This document shows positions 1 to 7,425 of a stretch of DNA of 19,365 bases, in pieces (positions within the stretch are counted from its first letter, which is position 1; each line of letters opens with the position of its first letter). The stretch lies in NCBI GenBank assembly GCA_946002045.1, contig CAMFYM010000014.1:1-19365 (forward strand), read 5' to 3'. Under the pieces are notes generated by a model. The model was not told the DNA's origin and ran no database searches. It saw only the letters and a program-made list of their open reading frames with translations. Source of the stretch: an uncultured Clostridia bacterium. GTDB lineage: Bacteria > Bacillota > Clostridia > Oscillospirales > Acutalibacteraceae. A program made the translations under genes and the position numbers.

Positions 1-27
1 TAAAAAAATACCTTTAAATATAAAATA

Positions 28-58
28 AGCCATCCGTTAGACAAAGTAACGGATGGCT
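28..58 (-). terminator. Intrinsic terminator of the phage-like operon
   Basis: A perfect 12-bp inverted repeat (AGCCATCCGTTA / TAACGGATGGCT) with a 7-base loop lies 12 bases past the stop codon of the last phage-like gene. In minus orientation it is followed by the T-rich run TTATTTTA. It closes the long minus-strand transcription unit and marks the left boundary of the cassette. Confidence 0.85.
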
Positions 59-70
59 CCTTTTGTTTAT

Positions 71-553
71 TTATCTGAACAAAACATAATTATAGGCTAC
101 GCCTACCTCGTTCAAATTGACATATTCATTTGCTGTTAGTGCATTTGCAGTTTGAGAAACGGTAAAGCTTTTTCCGTCACTGCCGAATTTTACACCAAGA
201 GAGTTGGCAAGATAGCTGAAAGCACCAAAATAGTTGTTTTTCTTTGTTTCGGAAAAACGGGTGATGTCAACAGGTCTGCTGCTTGCATAAATAAATCCTG
301 CCCTTGCTTCAAAAGGACATTTTGTAGTAATCTTTCTTGATACTGAGCCGTCACCGTAATACATACCCGTAAACATATAATTGTTCCACTTTTCTCGCTC
401 GCTTTCACTAATATGAACTATTTTGTTTGAGGTATGGTCAGTTACAGCCTTATCAATTATTTCGTTATCATTATTAAAGTCAATTCTTTCAGGCTTGTCC
501 GAGCCTATCCAGCTATTAAGCTTTAATCCTTGTGTTTTATTTGTACTGCTCAT
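71..553 (-). CDS. Short phage tail-fibre-like protein
   Basis: This 160-residue protein is the last gene of the phage-like operon. Its N-terminal half resembles the baseplate-attachment part of tail fibres, with a DFNNDNEIIDKA segment and HISESEREKWN around residues 47-57, a phrase common in clostridial phage fibres. The C-terminal half (about 65-160) is rich in Gly, Ser, Tyr and Phe, as in a compact beta-structured tip, but I recognise no enzymatic or lectin motif. It is much shorter than most fibres and no fibre-assembly chaperone follows. The ATG at 553 has a good AAAGGAG site. The position after the gpI-like gene matches XkdV/gpH. It would contact the target surface if a particle is made. 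The assignment rests on position and N-terminal style. Confidence 0.65.
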   Translation of the reverse strand: MSSTNKTQGLKLNSWIGSDKPERIDFNNDNEIIDKAVTDHTSNKIVHISESEREKWNNYMFTGMYYGDGSVSRKITTKCPFEARAGFIYASSRPVDITRFSETKKNNYFGAFSYLANSLGVKFGSDGKSFTVSQTANALTANEYVNLNEVGVAYNYVLFR

Positions 554-563
554 ATTTTCTCCT

Positions 564-1121
564 TTACTTCAAGCTTTCCAGCATTCTAAAGCTGAGCTTA
601 AGCTTATCATAATCTTCAAACATAAACGGCGTACTGTCCCAGATGTCAAAGCTGAATCCGTCGCCGTCAAAAATCAATTCAACGCAGGGCGAAAGATAAT
701 TTTGAATAATCCTGCTAATCTTAGGAAGCAAATGAAATTTGTTCAAAACAGATACTGAAAAATGCATAAGAAAAATTGTGCTACTTATATTAACATTCCC
801 GATACTTTCATTGACAACTCTTTTAAGTTCACCGTCAGTATATTTGCCGAATACTTCACTTAATCCGTCTTTTACAAGCTTTCGCTTATCTTCAATTCCC
901 AATTTGCCGTCGATATTAAGCATTTCACAATACAGAGATAAGCCTTGAGCATTGGCACTATCCGGAAAAATCTCATTAAAATACAAATCATATTCTTCTT
1001 TCACCAAATCTATTCCGGCGCAAATTGCTTCTAACTCTGCATAATCATCTGTACCTTCTTCTGCATTTATTCCAAGACTGTTATATAGTGTTCTTAATCT
1101 GTTAAACTCATCACTATTCAT
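564..1121 (-). CDS. Baseplate wedge protein, gpI/XkdU-like
   Basis: A 185-residue protein directly downstream of the baseplate J gene, the usual place of P2 gpI or PBSX XkdU. These proteins sit at the outer tip of the baseplate wedge and connect to the tail fibre. The segment around residues 56-80 (GLSLYCEMLNIDGKLGIEDK) is typical of the XkdU family, in which a helical N-terminal half is followed by a small beta domain. The C-terminus has a FDIWDSTPFMFEDYDKL motif like those that link to fibres. I use the ATG at 1121, which overlaps the end of the J gene (stop at 1114), rather than the TTG one codon upstream. The length is close to family norms and no damage is visible. Confidence 0.75.
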   Translation of the reverse strand: MNSDEFNRLRTLYNSLGINAEEGTDDYAELEAICAGIDLVKEEYDLYFNEIFPDSANAQGLSLYCEMLNIDGKLGIEDKRKLVKDGLSEVFGKYTDGELKRVVNESIGNVNISSTIFLMHFSVSVLNKFHLLPKISRIIQNYLSPCVELIFDGDGFSFDIWDSTPFMFEDYDKLKLSFRMLESLK

Positions 1122-2187
1122 CAAAGCAATTCACCACCAAATCATCAAGAAACAGGTACCTAAATCTATTGCAGGGAATTACCTCGCCGTAAGCGTCGCT
1201 TGAATAAACATTATAGCTGCTTATTCCCTCAATAGAAATAAGCTTTTTTGAAACGGTGTTAATGCCAAGAGCTCTGCCGACACGGCAAGCTGAAGAAATC
1301 TCATTTACGGCTTCAGTTATTTTCGACTCGATTTCATCCTTATTAAATCCGGCACGAACGTTTGCCTCAACAACTAAAGAAAAGCTCTGTGGTTCTGCCA
1401 AGACAACATCTGTTGTTGTTCCAAACAAATCATCTAAGCCAATGGCTCGTTGAATTTCCTCGGTCTGCTCCTCTGAAAGCGAATTATCCTTCGTTGCAAC
1501 AGATACCGTTATACTTCCCGGCCAATCTGTGTAAGGTATATAGCAATCAGTAACAAAATCAAGCAATAAAACAGAATTTGCCACTGATTGACTATTTATT
1601 CCGTTTGATTTAATTGAATAATTTTTCATTATTCTATCTCTCAGCGAGCTGTCACTTTCCTCGTCATAGCCACCGGTAAAATCGTTGATATTTTCCACTC
1701 TGCTTATTCCCACAGGAGCATTTACAAGCACATTGATTTTGCCTGCCTCAACATTATAAGCATAGCCGTTATCAAGTGCCTGAGCATTAACAGATACTGA
1801 AGTTTCACCAATATCTATTTCGCATTTTTCAACAGTGACAAACTGAATATACGGCTTGTTTTCAACAGAGCAAACTGTGTTTTGCGCGATAATTATTTTT
1901 TCGGCAGCCGGCTCATCAACATAAAATGTTAACACGCCCCTTGCTTTAGACGCAGTTTTTCTTTCACAATTTCGTACCATTGCGTGTCTGTCAAGATTTT
2001 CGCCTGTGGCAGTCTGTATGAATGCCTGCTTAAAAATATAGTCGCCGTAGCAGGAAAGTGCGTAAAGCTCGCTTGCCACAGCCTCTAACCTTTTCAGTAC
2101 AGATTGATTATCCTCTGGTTTTTGTGAGCAACGATTAAAATAAGCGCACTTCATTTCTTCAAGAATTTCGTTATAGGTTTTATTCAC
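1114..2187 (-). CDS. Baseplate assembly protein J (XkdT-like)
   Basis: A 357-residue member of the baseplate J/gp47 family, the main wedge subunit that forms the ring around the hub in contractile tails. The hallmark TGGYDEESD at residues 171-179 is followed by SLRDRI, the family signature. The segment VATKDNSLSEEQ and a C-terminal beta-rich region complete the usual layout, and the length matches XkdT. The start is GTG at 2187, preceded by GGCAGGTGAG and overlapping the stop of the gp25-like gene by four bases, so the two are translationally coupled. J normally nucleates sheath assembly together with gp25. Here both are kept although no sheath gene is present. Confidence 0.92.
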   Translation of the reverse strand: MNKTYNEILEEMKCAYFNRCSQKPEDNQSVLKRLEAVASELYALSCYGDYIFKQAFIQTATGENLDRHAMVRNCERKTASKARGVLTFYVDEPAAEKIIIAQNTVCSVENKPYIQFVTVEKCEIDIGETSVSVNAQALDNGYAYNVEAGKINVLVNAPVGISRVENINDFTGGYDEESDSSLRDRIMKNYSIKSNGINSQSVANSVLLLDFVTDCYIPYTDWPGSITVSVATKDNSLSEEQTEEIQRAIGLDDLFGTTTDVVLAEPQSFSLVVEANVRAGFNKDEIESKITEAVNEISSACRVGRALGINTVSKKLISIEGISSYNVYSSDAYGEVIPCNRFRYLFLDDLVVNCFDE

Positions 2188-2459
2188 AGTGAAATGCTCA
2201 CCTGCCTTTCTTCATCATTTATCATAACAGTAAAGACTGCATTTTCTTCATTGGTAAAAGCATTTTTTATATACACGCCGTCAAGGTCATCAACTGCCTG
2301 ACGGGCATATGATAACAGCTCCTTATCATCAATCCTTTTGCCTCTTTCGGCAATCAGGCTGCCAAAATTTTTGTTAGGATAAAAGCTCCCCTGTGGACAG
2401 ACTAATGCCATTGTGCAATCCTCAAGTACCTGAGTAATAAATTCTTCGTTATATATCAT
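2184..2459 (-). CDS. gp25/GpW-like baseplate protein (XkdS-like)
   Basis: A small 91-residue protein of the gp25/GpW family (XkdS in PBSX), the baseplate component that in T4 and P2 primes the sheath. The central segment with GSFYPNKNFGSLI (around residues 25-37) followed by acidic helices is characteristic; the family usually has a hydrophobic core and a conserved Gly-Ser in this position. The ATG at 2459 is chosen over the upstream TTG because GGAG lies about nine bases before it. It overlaps the spike gene upstream and the J gene downstream. It is intact. Its retention without a sheath is one of the odd features of this cassette. Confidence 0.8.
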   Translation of the reverse strand: MIYNEEFITQVLEDCTMALVCPQGSFYPNKNFGSLIAERGKRIDDKELLSYARQAVDDLDGVYIKNAFTNEENAVFTVMINDEERQVSISL

Positions 2460-2808
2460 CAGCAACCACTCCGTTTCTGTTAATTTCCAAGCCGTTTATC
2501 ACCACGCTGCCGTCATTCTTTAAGTGAATATACGCTCCCGAAAGAGAGGTAATTTTAATTTCACCTGCTTCAATATCATTTACCTCCATAAGCACTCCCA
2601 CTGCAGATTGTTGTCCGTCGCCGTTGGCAAGCATTATTTCCATACCCTTTGGTAATGAAAAGCAGTAACCGTATGGAGCAAACATTTTGATATTTCTTTC
2701 TGCTCCCGTTGATACTGCCTCAACCTTTCCCTTGTCGTTAAGAGTGCTTGTGCCTGTTTGCATCTGTTGTGTCTGCTGAGATTTTGCCATTCTTTCACTA
2801 ATCCACAT
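2449..2808 (-). CDS. Baseplate spike protein, gpV/Mu gp45-like
   Basis: A 119-residue protein with the layout of short baseplate spike proteins. A small OB-like region (YGYCFSLPKGMEIMLANGDG, about 47-66) is followed by an EAGEIKITSLSGAYIHLKND stretch and the terminal repeat VVINGLEIN, typical of the triple-stranded beta-helix that forms the membrane-piercing tip. I place the start at ATG 2808, where AAGGAG sits seven bases upstream. The longer frame begins at a TTG inside the previous gene. It replaces XkdR in the PBSX order. The trimer would sit on the gpD-like hub encoded just upstream. Confidence 0.75.
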   Translation of the reverse strand: MWISERMAKSQQTQQMQTGTSTLNDKGKVEAVSTGAERNIKMFAPYGYCFSLPKGMEIMLANGDGQQSAVGVLMEVNDIEAGEIKITSLSGAYIHLKNDGSVVINGLEINRNGVVADDI

Positions 2809-3742
2809 AGGTAATCTCCTTAATGTCAATTTGTTTTTTTAGAATAAGCCTTGTTGACTCACCCTTTTCGTTAAACACATACCGTTTTTCATTCAATATG
2901 TAGTCATCAAAATCACCACTTTTTGAATGATAGCTAAACCTTTGATACAGGCTATCTGTAACCCTTCCTGCAACTACTACCTCCAGCACATTATAATCTG
3001 CGTATGATGCCTTCAGCCTTTGCAAAACAGCAGTTTCTCTTTGCCATTGAGGCAATGATGATAGGTTGAGATATTCCTTTCTTTCATTAAAGCCCAGGCT
3101 TACATCTGCCTTTGTAGTAAGCTTGTATCCAATATCACTGTTTCTTCTCTTGAAACAGATTTTTGTTAATGGCTCACTTCTGTTAATTACAAAGACTGAA
3201 GACAAAATGTTGTAATCGTTAAGGCTTTTTACATCCTTGCTTGCCTCTAACAGCTCAATGGAATTATCAGGAGTTACATAAATGCTTTTTGAAGTTTTTA
3301 GATTAACAAATCTGCCTATTGCACCAAAGCAGGAGGTGCCTTTGGCAATCTCATACTTTTCATCGGTGGTGATGGTGGGAAGATTACATGTAAACCCATA
3401 TGGCTTTGCATATATAAACCAAAGCTGTTTGGCTGTTGGCTTGTTATATGTAAACGGCTCTGCCTCATTATCAACTAAAACAGATGCCGTTGAACGAGCA
3501 TAAAAATATGTCTCAAAGCCTTTTTCGTTTTCATAAATTCTTTGATTATCGCAATATCCGTTAAAAATCAGATTGCGTCCGTCATAGGCCTTTACACTTA
3601 CTATTTCTCCCACTGTGCAGATGCCCTTAAACCTAACCCAAATGCTATCGCAGGACACGCCTGCCGTTTGAGTAATGCAAAGCTCTGTGATGTTATCAAG
3701 CTCTATTTCCCTGCTATCAACGGTATCAATAAATATCCTCAT
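2798..3742 (-). CDS. Baseplate hub protein, late control gpD/XkdQ-like
   Basis: This 314-residue protein resembles XkdQ and phage late-control gpD, the trimeric hub that links the tail tube to the spike (T4 gp27 counterpart). The N-terminus (residues 1-60) has the VDSREIELDN and GRNLIFNGYCDN beta-strand pattern of hub proteins. The middle contains a LysM-like helical segment (PTAKQLWFIYAKPYGF, about 102-117), and the end has a long beta-rich region finishing in RLILKKQIDIKEITYVD. The length is close to XkdQ. The ATG overlaps the stop of the LysM gene by four bases. Hub domains adopt a tube-like barrel, so this protein could in principle dock directly onto a connector ring, but that is inference. 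Confidence 0.8.
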   Translation of the reverse strand: MRIFIDTVDSREIELDNITELCITQTAGVSCDSIWVRFKGICTVGEIVSVKAYDGRNLIFNGYCDNQRIYENEKGFETYFYARSTASVLVDNEAEPFTYNKPTAKQLWFIYAKPYGFTCNLPTITTDEKYEIAKGTSCFGAIGRFVNLKTSKSIYVTPDNSIELLEASKDVKSLNDYNILSSVFVINRSEPLTKICFKRRNSDIGYKLTTKADVSLGFNERKEYLNLSSLPQWQRETAVLQRLKASYADYNVLEVVVAGRVTDSLYQRFSYHSKSGDFDDYILNEKRYVFNEKGESTRLILKKQIDIKEITYVD

Positions 3743-4245
3743 ATGATCACCACTTTTTCACCCTCGCCAACATCAAAGGGTGACTTAAAATCGTTAAGAC
3801 TCATTACATCATCAACGGTAATTCCACATCTGTCTGCAATATCAAAGGCGTTTTCACCACGCTGGGCTATGGTATAAGCAGCATATCTTTTAGTTGGTTT
3901 GCTTTTGCAATCCTCCACAAACTTAAAGCTGTATTGATACGCACCGTTGCTGACACTTCTGCAATATTTGAACTCTGTTAAAAAAGCCTTAATTGGTGCA
4001 AATCCCGGAATAAACAGCCAGTCAGAGCTTGTGCCTTTCAGCATATTTTGAAAAAGGGAGCAATACTCCCCACCCTTATCGCCGTGTAGCTCACCCTGTC
4101 CTGTTACAATTGTGGGATTAACAAAAACATTTTCACAAAAGCTGTTAGTGCTTATACTGCCCTTGCTTTCACAATTTGTTGACGATAAAACCTCAAGGCA
4201 TGACGGATTAACCGGAAATTCAAAGCCCTTATATTTAGCCTTCAT
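3739..4245 (-). CDS. LysM-domain baseplate/tail protein, XkdP-like
   Basis: A 168-residue protein with the two-part layout of PBSX XkdP (T4 gp53-like). The N-terminal part (about 1-115) begins with a beta-rich FEFPVNPSCLEVL segment, and a C-terminal LysM domain (about 121-168) has the expected YTIAQRGENAFDIADRCGI and VGEGEKVVI ends. In full phages this gene follows the tape measure and joins the baseplate hub to tube and peptidoglycan. It is shorter than XkdP as I recall it, chiefly between the two domains. The ATG at 4245 has GGAGGTAATTAA in front, supplied by the end of the 29-codon ORF. It is the first gene after the missing tail-shaft block. Confidence 0.8.
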   Translation of the reverse strand: MKAKYKGFEFPVNPSCLEVLSSTNCESKGSISTNSFCENVFVNPTIVTGQGELHGDKGGEYCSLFQNMLKGTSSDWLFIPGFAPIKAFLTEFKYCRSVSNGAYQYSFKFVEDCKSKPTKRYAAYTIAQRGENAFDIADRCGITVDDVMSLNDFKSPFDVGEGEKVVII

Positions 4246-4335
4246 TTAATTACCTCCTATTACCCTGTCATATCTTTTTTGGTCAAGTCTAATGATTTCG
4301 CTAATCTGTTCGGCAATGTTATATTCCTCGTTCAT
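4246..4335 (-). CDS. 29-residue ORF at the missing tail-shaft site
   Basis: A short ORF begins at ATG 4335, sharing its first base with the stop of the preceding connector gene (TAATG), and has GAGGTGG in front. It encodes a charged peptide beginning MNEEYNIAEQISEIIRLD and ending VIGGN, predicted by eye to be one amphipathic helix. Its last codons carry the GGAGG ribosome site of the LysM gene, so it bridges the two genes by translational coupling. It occupies exactly the place where sheath, tube, chaperone and tape-measure genes stand in related phages. It may be a real small protein, a deletion scar, or only a coupling spacer. I do not recognise a family. Confidence 0.5.
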   Translation of the reverse strand: MNEEYNIAEQISEIIRLDQKRYDRVIGGN

Positions 4336-4730
4336 TAAACCACCTCTATTTCGTCATTAAATGTAAATTTCGTTTTCATCACAAAGGCTGCCCTTTCGGA
4401 ATCTGTAACTATTCTTTGGGCAGAGATTGACACAAGATTATAGCAATAAAGGCATTTACAAAGCCTTGTAAATATTTCCGAAGCTCTTGTAATTTCAGAT
4501 CTTATGGGAGTGAAAATATCAACGAACACGCTAATCTCTCCTGCGTTATCAAGCTCATCAATTCCTCTTGGACAAAGCTGAATTTCGTCAAGGCCCACAG
4601 CCACAATATCACAGCCTAACCGTGTGGGATAATTACTATTCGGATAAGCCTTAATAATCTTAACATCGTTAAAAAAATCATCACTCTTTACAGTGTTGAT
4701 TATTTGCTCAACAATTTCTTCAATCCTCAA
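4335..4730 (-). CDS. Tail terminator/completion-like connector protein
   Basis: A protein of about 131 residues in the slot of tail completion or terminator proteins (XkdJ/gpU type) that cap the tail tube and attach it to the head. The form is typical: a short N-terminal helix (RIEEIVEQIINTVKS), a beta strand with a conserved proline pattern (PNSNYPTRLGCDIVAVGLDEI), a long helix near residues 78-95, and a final beta hairpin. I suggest TTG at 4730, which has GGAGG nine bases upstream; a GTG at 4739 is possible but lies on top of that site. It overlaps the preceding connector gene. Its presence with no tube gene is notable. The family call rests on shape and position. Confidence 0.55.
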   Translation of the reverse strand: MRIEEIVEQIINTVKSDDFFNDVKIIKAYPNSNYPTRLGCDIVAVGLDEIQLCPRGIDELDNAGEISVFVDIFTPIRSEITRASEIFTRLCKCLYCYNLVSISAQRIVTDSERAAFVMKTKFTFNDEIEVV

Positions 4731-5073
4731 AAGTATCACCCTCCAGCAATCTTAATACAGCCGTATAATAAACCGTCTGTCCCGAAAAAGAAACTCCGTC
4801 GGCATTTTTAAATTCATATCTTTTGCCGTCAATCTCTATTACTGCATTCTCTGAAAGCACGGTAATATCGTGGTCATAGGGACCGATATATAAATAATAC
4901 TTGGATACTCCCTTGCCTATCTCATCATAATTAGGCTCAAATGCAGAGCTTTTCTTTCTCCACAGGTGAGATACATATGCATAAAAGGGTGTTGAAACCC
5001 ACTCATCATCCTTGATGTAAAGGCTTTTGCCTACCCTTTCAAGCTGTTTTTTAATTAAATTTGCCTTGTTCAT
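4720..5073 (-). CDS. Head-closure/connector-like phage protein
   Basis: A 117-residue protein between the gp6-like connector and the tail-terminator-like gene, which is the place of head-closure (head-tail joining) proteins. The sequence is beta-rich after residue 30, with VSKYYLYIGPYDHDIT and IDGKRYEFKNADGVSFSGQTVYY segments that fit the small barrel of stopper proteins such as SPP1 gp16 or HK97 gp7. The ATG at 5073 is preferred because AAGGCGGTG lies just before it and the upstream stop (TGA, 5077-5075) is almost adjacent. A frame open to 5094 would lie within the previous gene. No motif clinches the family. Confidence 0.55.
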   Translation of the reverse strand: MNKANLIKKQLERVGKSLYIKDDEWVSTPFYAYVSHLWRKKSSAFEPNYDEIGKGVSKYYLYIGPYDHDITVLSENAVIEIDGKRYEFKNADGVSFSGQTVYYTAVLRLLEGDTFED

Positions 5074-5074
5074 A

Positions 5075-5431
5075 TCACACCGCCTTAAAAGCAAAGGTCT
5101 TGCTTTTTAACAGGTCACGGCAATCGTCATAAGCATTTTTTAAAAGCTCCTTTGCTATTGTGGCAGAGGACATATCCTTGGAAAAGGATATGTCGCCTGC
5201 TTTAAATGAGGTTATGCCGTCATCCTGCTGACGAGTCAAAGCAATTTGGTTCAATGCCTTTACGGCACAAAGATGAATAATTCTCGGGTCATTTTCATAA
5301 TCAGTGTCATTAAGTGATGAATATACACAGGCAACGGCAGCCTCAATATAGCCTTCAAAATCAGCAATGCTGTCACTGTCACCGTTGAAAATTTTTAACA
5401 ATTCATTTTTAACCAAGCTGATATTCGTCAT
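5075..5431 (-). CDS. Head-tail adaptor protein, HK97 gp6-like
   Basis: A 118-residue, mainly helical protein immediately after the major capsid gene. It has the usual form of adaptor proteins that form a ring under the portal: helix (NISLVKNELLKIFNG), helix with EGYIEAAVACVYSSLN, helix with IIHLCAVKALNQIALTRQQ, then a loop containing the FKAGDISFSKD segment and a terminal helix with a basic tail. The order, length and FKAGDISF segment are in keeping with PBSX-type gp6-like proteins. The ATG at 5431 has an AAGGAATG site. A perfect 11-bp inverted repeat lies inside this gene. Confidence 0.7.
   Translation of the reverse strand: MTNISLVKNELLKIFNGDSDSIADFEGYIEAAVACVYSSLNDTDYENDPRIIHLCAVKALNQIALTRQQDDGITSFKAGDISFSKDMSSATIAKELLKNAYDDCRDLLKSKTFAFKAV
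5169..5194. repeat. Perfect 11-bp inverted repeat inside the adaptor gene
   Basis: GACATATCCTT, the loop GGAA and AAGGATATGTC form a perfect hairpin within the gp6-like coding region. In the minus-strand mRNA the loop is UUCC. No T-run follows, so it is not an intrinsic terminator. It may be an mRNA processing or stability element in a long structural operon, or chance caused by the encoded DISFSKDMS segment. Confidence 0.6.
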
Positions 5432-5444
5432 TTAATTCATTCCT

Positions 5445-6443
5445 TTACGCTTCGATAGAGCCGATAACAGCACCTGCGTCACCGTAAATGCTTGAGAAGC
5501 CTACGATTGTTGAAATAGTTGCTCTTTCAAGCTGACGGTCAATAAGCTTGTCAAACTCTGTAACAACGCCACCAAGCTGTACCTTTTCAATAGCATAGTT
5601 TTTGTCAAGTGCAATAATGCCCTTGTTAGCGATGCTCTGTGTTGTGAATACTTCTGCACCAAAAGGTGTTACGGCATTGCCTGTTGCGTGTGAATTAAGA
5701 CCTGCAACCGAATCTCTGAATTCAGGCATAGAGATAATCTTTGCAAGGCAATTATGGTTCATAATAAGTGAAGTCATAGTGTAAGGCTGAAATTGTGCCC
5801 ATGCATTTGCAAAATCAGCAAATGTAATGTCGCTTGAATTAAGGCTAAACTCTCTTGTGCCTTCGGCAGAAGCGATTTCCTTAATAGCCTGCTCAAATTC
5901 ACAATTTGAAATATATGTACCGATTTTCTTAAGTACAGTTGTGAACAAATCAAGGCGCTGAAACTTAACTGCCTCATATGAAGCAACAAGCATTTTGCCG
6001 TGCTTTTGAAGCTTTGTAAGCTTGTCCTTAAGTGTAATGTTAAATTCCGGAAGAGCCTCTCCCTCACTAACGCTTGAAAGGGCAAAATCAATGTTATCGT
6101 TGCCCACGGAAATAGATCTGTAATCAAAGCTGTCAATATCAGTTGTTGTGGCAATAATCTTTTCCACCTTATTCTCGTCACAAATTCCTGCATTAACTGC
6201 TCTTGAAACATATTCAGGGAAAAGTGCAGCAGAATCAGTAGTAGCAAAGAACTTTGATACAGTGTCTGAGTCTGCTCCTGAAACCTTAATATCAAATCTC
6301 TTAAGCTGTCTTTCGTATGCGTCAAGTCCCTCAAGTGAGGTGCCCTTATAATTCTCCGATGGGTCAATCTCCTCAAGAGCCTGTGTAAATGATTTACCTG
6401 TTGTGTAAAGTCCTTTTTCAAGTTTAATGTTATCAAATGCCAT
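5445..6443 (-). CDS. Major capsid protein, HK97 fold (XkdG-like)
   Basis: A 332-residue protein placed directly after the prohead protease. It fits the HK97-fold major capsid family of PBSX-type phages. There is no long N-terminal scaffold arm of the HK97 gp5 sort, in agreement with a separate scaffold region in the upstream protease. The C-terminal half contains SLIMNHNCLAKIISMPEF, a PFGAEVFTT segment and a final VQLGGVVTEFDKLIDRQLE, which match the A-domain and terminal strands of this family. The ATG at 6443 has a strong AGGAGG site, as expected for the most abundant product of the operon. No internal stop or frameshift is seen. The capsid shell should therefore be formable. Confidence 0.8.
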   Translation of the reverse strand: MAFDNIKLEKGLYTTGKSFTQALEEIDPSENYKGTSLEGLDAYERQLKRFDIKVSGADSDTVSKFFATTDSAALFPEYVSRAVNAGICDENKVEKIIATTTDIDSFDYRSISVGNDNIDFALSSVSEGEALPEFNITLKDKLTKLQKHGKMLVASYEAVKFQRLDLFTTVLKKIGTYISNCEFEQAIKEIASAEGTREFSLNSSDITFADFANAWAQFQPYTMTSLIMNHNCLAKIISMPEFRDSVAGLNSHATGNAVTPFGAEVFTTQSIANKGIIALDKNYAIEKVQLGGVVTEFDKLIDRQLERATISTIVGFSSIYGDAGAVIGSIEA

Positions 6444-6456
6444 AATTGTTTTCCTC

Positions 6457-7425
6457 CTAAATTTTATAATTTGAATAGGTGTTGTTTGATTTGCTCTGTG
6501 GCTTTAGCTGTAATGACTCAACCACATTTTTTTGTGACTTTTCAAAAGCCGTTTTAAAAGATAAAAGCTCCTTGGTGGTCATTACCTGTGCAACACCGGC
6601 AAAGGTTTTAATATCCATTTGAGGCATTGCCTTTGCGCAAAGGCACACAACCTCATCTGTCAATTTCTTTTTGTATTCTCTGCCCAGCTGAGCATCCTCA
6701 CCCATAGTATCAATTTTGTCTAAAATTTCCTTGACCTGTGATTTTGATAGCGTAATATTTTCATCACAGTCCTTTAAAGCCTTAATAATATCATTATCTG
6801 TCATTATTTCACTGTCCTTTTTTAGTTCAAATGATTTTGTTACGCCTGCCTCTCTTTGTGCCGGCACGGCAACAAAGCTGAATTCATATGCGTCCTTAGT
6901 ATCGGATAATATGGAAAAAGCCAGCCTGCCCGAATACTCCCTGCCGTTAATATGCTCGCATCTTGAAAGCTTTTTATCACAGCCACAGATTGAGCAAACG
7001 CTTTTACCCATTTGGCAGGAAACAGAAACCTCTTTTTTTATTCCTGCCTCAATATCTGTAATGAAGGATTCGTTCTCCTGATTTTTCACCATATAAGCCT
7101 TTGCCTTTAGCTGATAGAAGTCCTCTCCGTCGATAGTTTTTCTGCCGTCAACTTTTTCTACCCAAGTATCAAAAATTCTTGCCCTTTGGTCAGAGGATTT
7201 CATTGAATGGTCGGCAATTCCTGTTTTTCCTAAGAACTTATCCTTAAGCTCCTCCAATGCCTGAACAGAAAATTTTTCATAATCCCGGTCAACATCGTTG
7301 TTACAAAGCGCAACGCTGAAAACATAAAAATCCTCTGCATTAAAATCTCTTCTTGTAAAACGGTTGATTTTTTCAATATCAGTGCTGTCAGGAGCAAAGC
7401 CCTTTTCGATATATCCTGCTGTCAT
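6457..7425 (-). CDS. Prohead protease with scaffold region (XkdF-like)
   Basis: A 322-residue protein with an N-terminal protease domain and a C-terminal scaffold-like region. Candidate catalytic residues are His73 in TGIADHSM and a serine in KEVSVSC (Ser134 or Ser136), which is the His/Ser pattern of HK97-type prohead proteases. Residues 144-158 carry CSICGCDKKLSRCEH, a cysteine cluster that probably binds zinc, as in many Firmicutes phage capsid proteases. From about residue 205 the protein becomes helical, acidic then basic, as in scaffolds that are cut away during capsid maturation. It overlaps the portal gene (TAATG) and lies 13 bases before the capsid gene. Confidence 0.75.
   Translation of the reverse strand: MTAGYIEKGFAPDSTDIEKINRFTRRDFNAEDFYVFSVALCNNDVDRDYEKFSVQALEELKDKFLGKTGIADHSMKSSDQRARIFDTWVEKVDGRKTIDGEDFYQLKAKAYMVKNQENESFITDIEAGIKKEVSVSCQMGKSVCSICGCDKKLSRCEHINGREYSGRLAFSILSDTKDAYEFSFVAVPAQREAGVTKSFELKKDSEIMTDNDIIKALKDCDENITLSKSQVKEILDKIDTMGEDAQLGREYKKKLTDEVVCLCAKAMPQMDIKTFAGVAQVMTTKELLSFKTAFEKSQKNVVESLQLKPQSKSNNTYSNYKI

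Noticed and set aside
28..58. Could the hairpin at the left edge be a CRISPR repeat or an attachment site?
   Set aside because: Only one copy is present, no spacer pattern exists, and no matching direct repeat is seen at the right edge; terminator explains it.
5774..6436. Long minus-strand ORF (220 codons) in another frame of the capsid gene.
   Set aside because: It lies entirely inside the capsid coding region, is very rich in Leu and Arg as expected for a shifted frame, and has no start signals.
6886..6996. The Cys cluster in the protease (residues 144-158) as a separate zinc-finger regulator.
   Set aside because: It lies inside the protease domain between the catalytic region and the scaffold part, and similar cysteine insertions are usual in this protease family.
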